Assembly: GCA_009936675.1 (NCBI GenBank)
Contig: JAACDY010000176.1
Location: forward strand, 1 to 6,641
Direction: 5' to 3'
Length of the DNA stretch: 6,641 bases
Source of the DNA: Bacteroidota bacterium
GTDB taxonomy: Bacteria > Bacteroidota > Bacteroidia > Flavobacteriales > Flavobacteriaceae
Shown: piece by piece, positions 6,517 to 6,641 of the stretch
Layout: each line of letters begins with the position of its first letter
Numbering within the stretch: position 1 is the stretch's first letter
The notes under the pieces: generated by a model
Database searches by the model: none
The model's input: the letters and a program-made list of their open reading frames with translations, nothing else
What the model was told of the DNA's origin: nothing
Program-made: the position numbers and the translations under genes

Positions 6517-6539
6517 TTTAAAAATTAGTAATACATTTG
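6510..6539 (+). promoter_or_regulatory. Promoter of the SAM-II riboswitch transcript
   Basis: TTTG (6510-6513) and TACATTTG (6532-6539), separated by 18 bp, fit the Bacteroidota consensus TTTG / TAnnTTTG with good spacing. This is the most complete promoter in the window. Transcription would begin around 6544-6549, immediately before the first riboswitch stem. Confidence 0.75.
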
Positions 6540-6549
6540 CATTTGTAAC

Positions 6550-6628
6550 GAGGAAGGATTTGACTGATTGCAACCTCTTAAAAAAATGCTAAAGCAGTAG
6601 ATGCTTTAAGACGTACTTTGTCAAATCC
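6550..6628 (+). promoter_or_regulatory. SAM-II (metA-type) S-adenosylmethionine riboswitch, with extended 3' part
   Basis: SAM-II RNAs fold into an H-type pseudoknot that binds S-adenosylmethionine and lowers expression of methionine or SAM synthesis genes. The conserved core is present in order: stem P1 GAGG (6550-6553) with CCTC (6574-6577); loop 1 with GATTTG (6557-6562) and TTGCA (6568-6572); TTAAA (6578-6582); and GCTAAA (6588-6593). The pseudoknot stem P2 can form between ACTG (6563-6566) and CAGT (6595-6598), in the positions expected for SAM-II. Two further pairings are seen: TAAAGCA (6590-6596) with TGCTTTA (6602-6608), and GGATTTGAC (6556-6564) with GTCAAATCC (6620-6628). Both compete with P2 and may be the expression platform. 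The regulated gene lies beyond base 6641 and is probably a methionine biosynthesis gene (inference). P1 is short and has two or three unpaired bases more than textbook examples on its 5' side. Confidence 0.82.
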
Positions 6629-6641
6629 CCCCATAAAGCAA

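Noticed and set aside
1..6641. Mobile element, CRISPR array, tRNA or phage/defence genes
   Set aside because: No direct-repeat arrays, terminal repeats, transposase or integrase motifs or tRNA-like folds were found; all genes are intact housekeeping families except the one cut by the window edge.

Overview
The window is ordinary chromosomal DNA from a member of the Bacteroidota, most likely order Cytophagales (for example the Cyclobacteriaceae; the rank below phylum is inference). The evidence is the low GC content, start codons with A-rich upstream sequence instead of Shine-Dalgarno sites, repeated promoter boxes of the Bacteroidota type (TTG / TAnnTTTG), and the combination of a DUF151-UVR protein, a K+-dependent membrane pyrophosphatase and a stand-alone pyruvate dehydrogenase E1-beta gene. 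No mobile element, CRISPR array, tRNA or rRNA was seen.

Layout from left to right. The 3' half of a PLP-dependent class V aminotransferase (+, 1-563) meets thymidylate synthase thyA (-, 565-1389) end to end with one base between the stop codons. Upstream of thyA on the same strand lies a bifunctional-nuclease-family (DUF151) protein with a C-terminal UVR motif (-, 1476-2099). A 148-bp divergent region separates it from pdhB (+, 2248-3228). A strong hairpin terminator (3341-3405) lies between pdhB and the convergent hppA, an ion-pumping pyrophosphatase (-, 3416-5653). Upstream of hppA on the same strand is a deoxynucleoside kinase gene (-, 5769-6383). The last 258 bp hold two divergent promoters and, on the + strand, an RNA that matches the SAM-II (metA-type) S-adenosylmethionine riboswitch; the gene it controls starts beyond the window.

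Most genes appear to be separate transcription units. Good -7 boxes lie 19 to 23 nt before the start codons of thyA, pdhB, hppA and the kinase gene, and exactly 19 nt in three of the four, which implies very short 5' leaders. The genes are housekeeping: thyA makes dTMP de novo, the kinase salvages deoxynucleosides, HppA uses the pyrophosphate released by biosynthesis to pump cations, and PdhB is half of the E1 component feeding acetyl-CoA. They share no single pathway. The most interesting element is the SAM-II riboswitch, which carries two extra helices that overlap and should compete with its ligand-binding pseudoknot.
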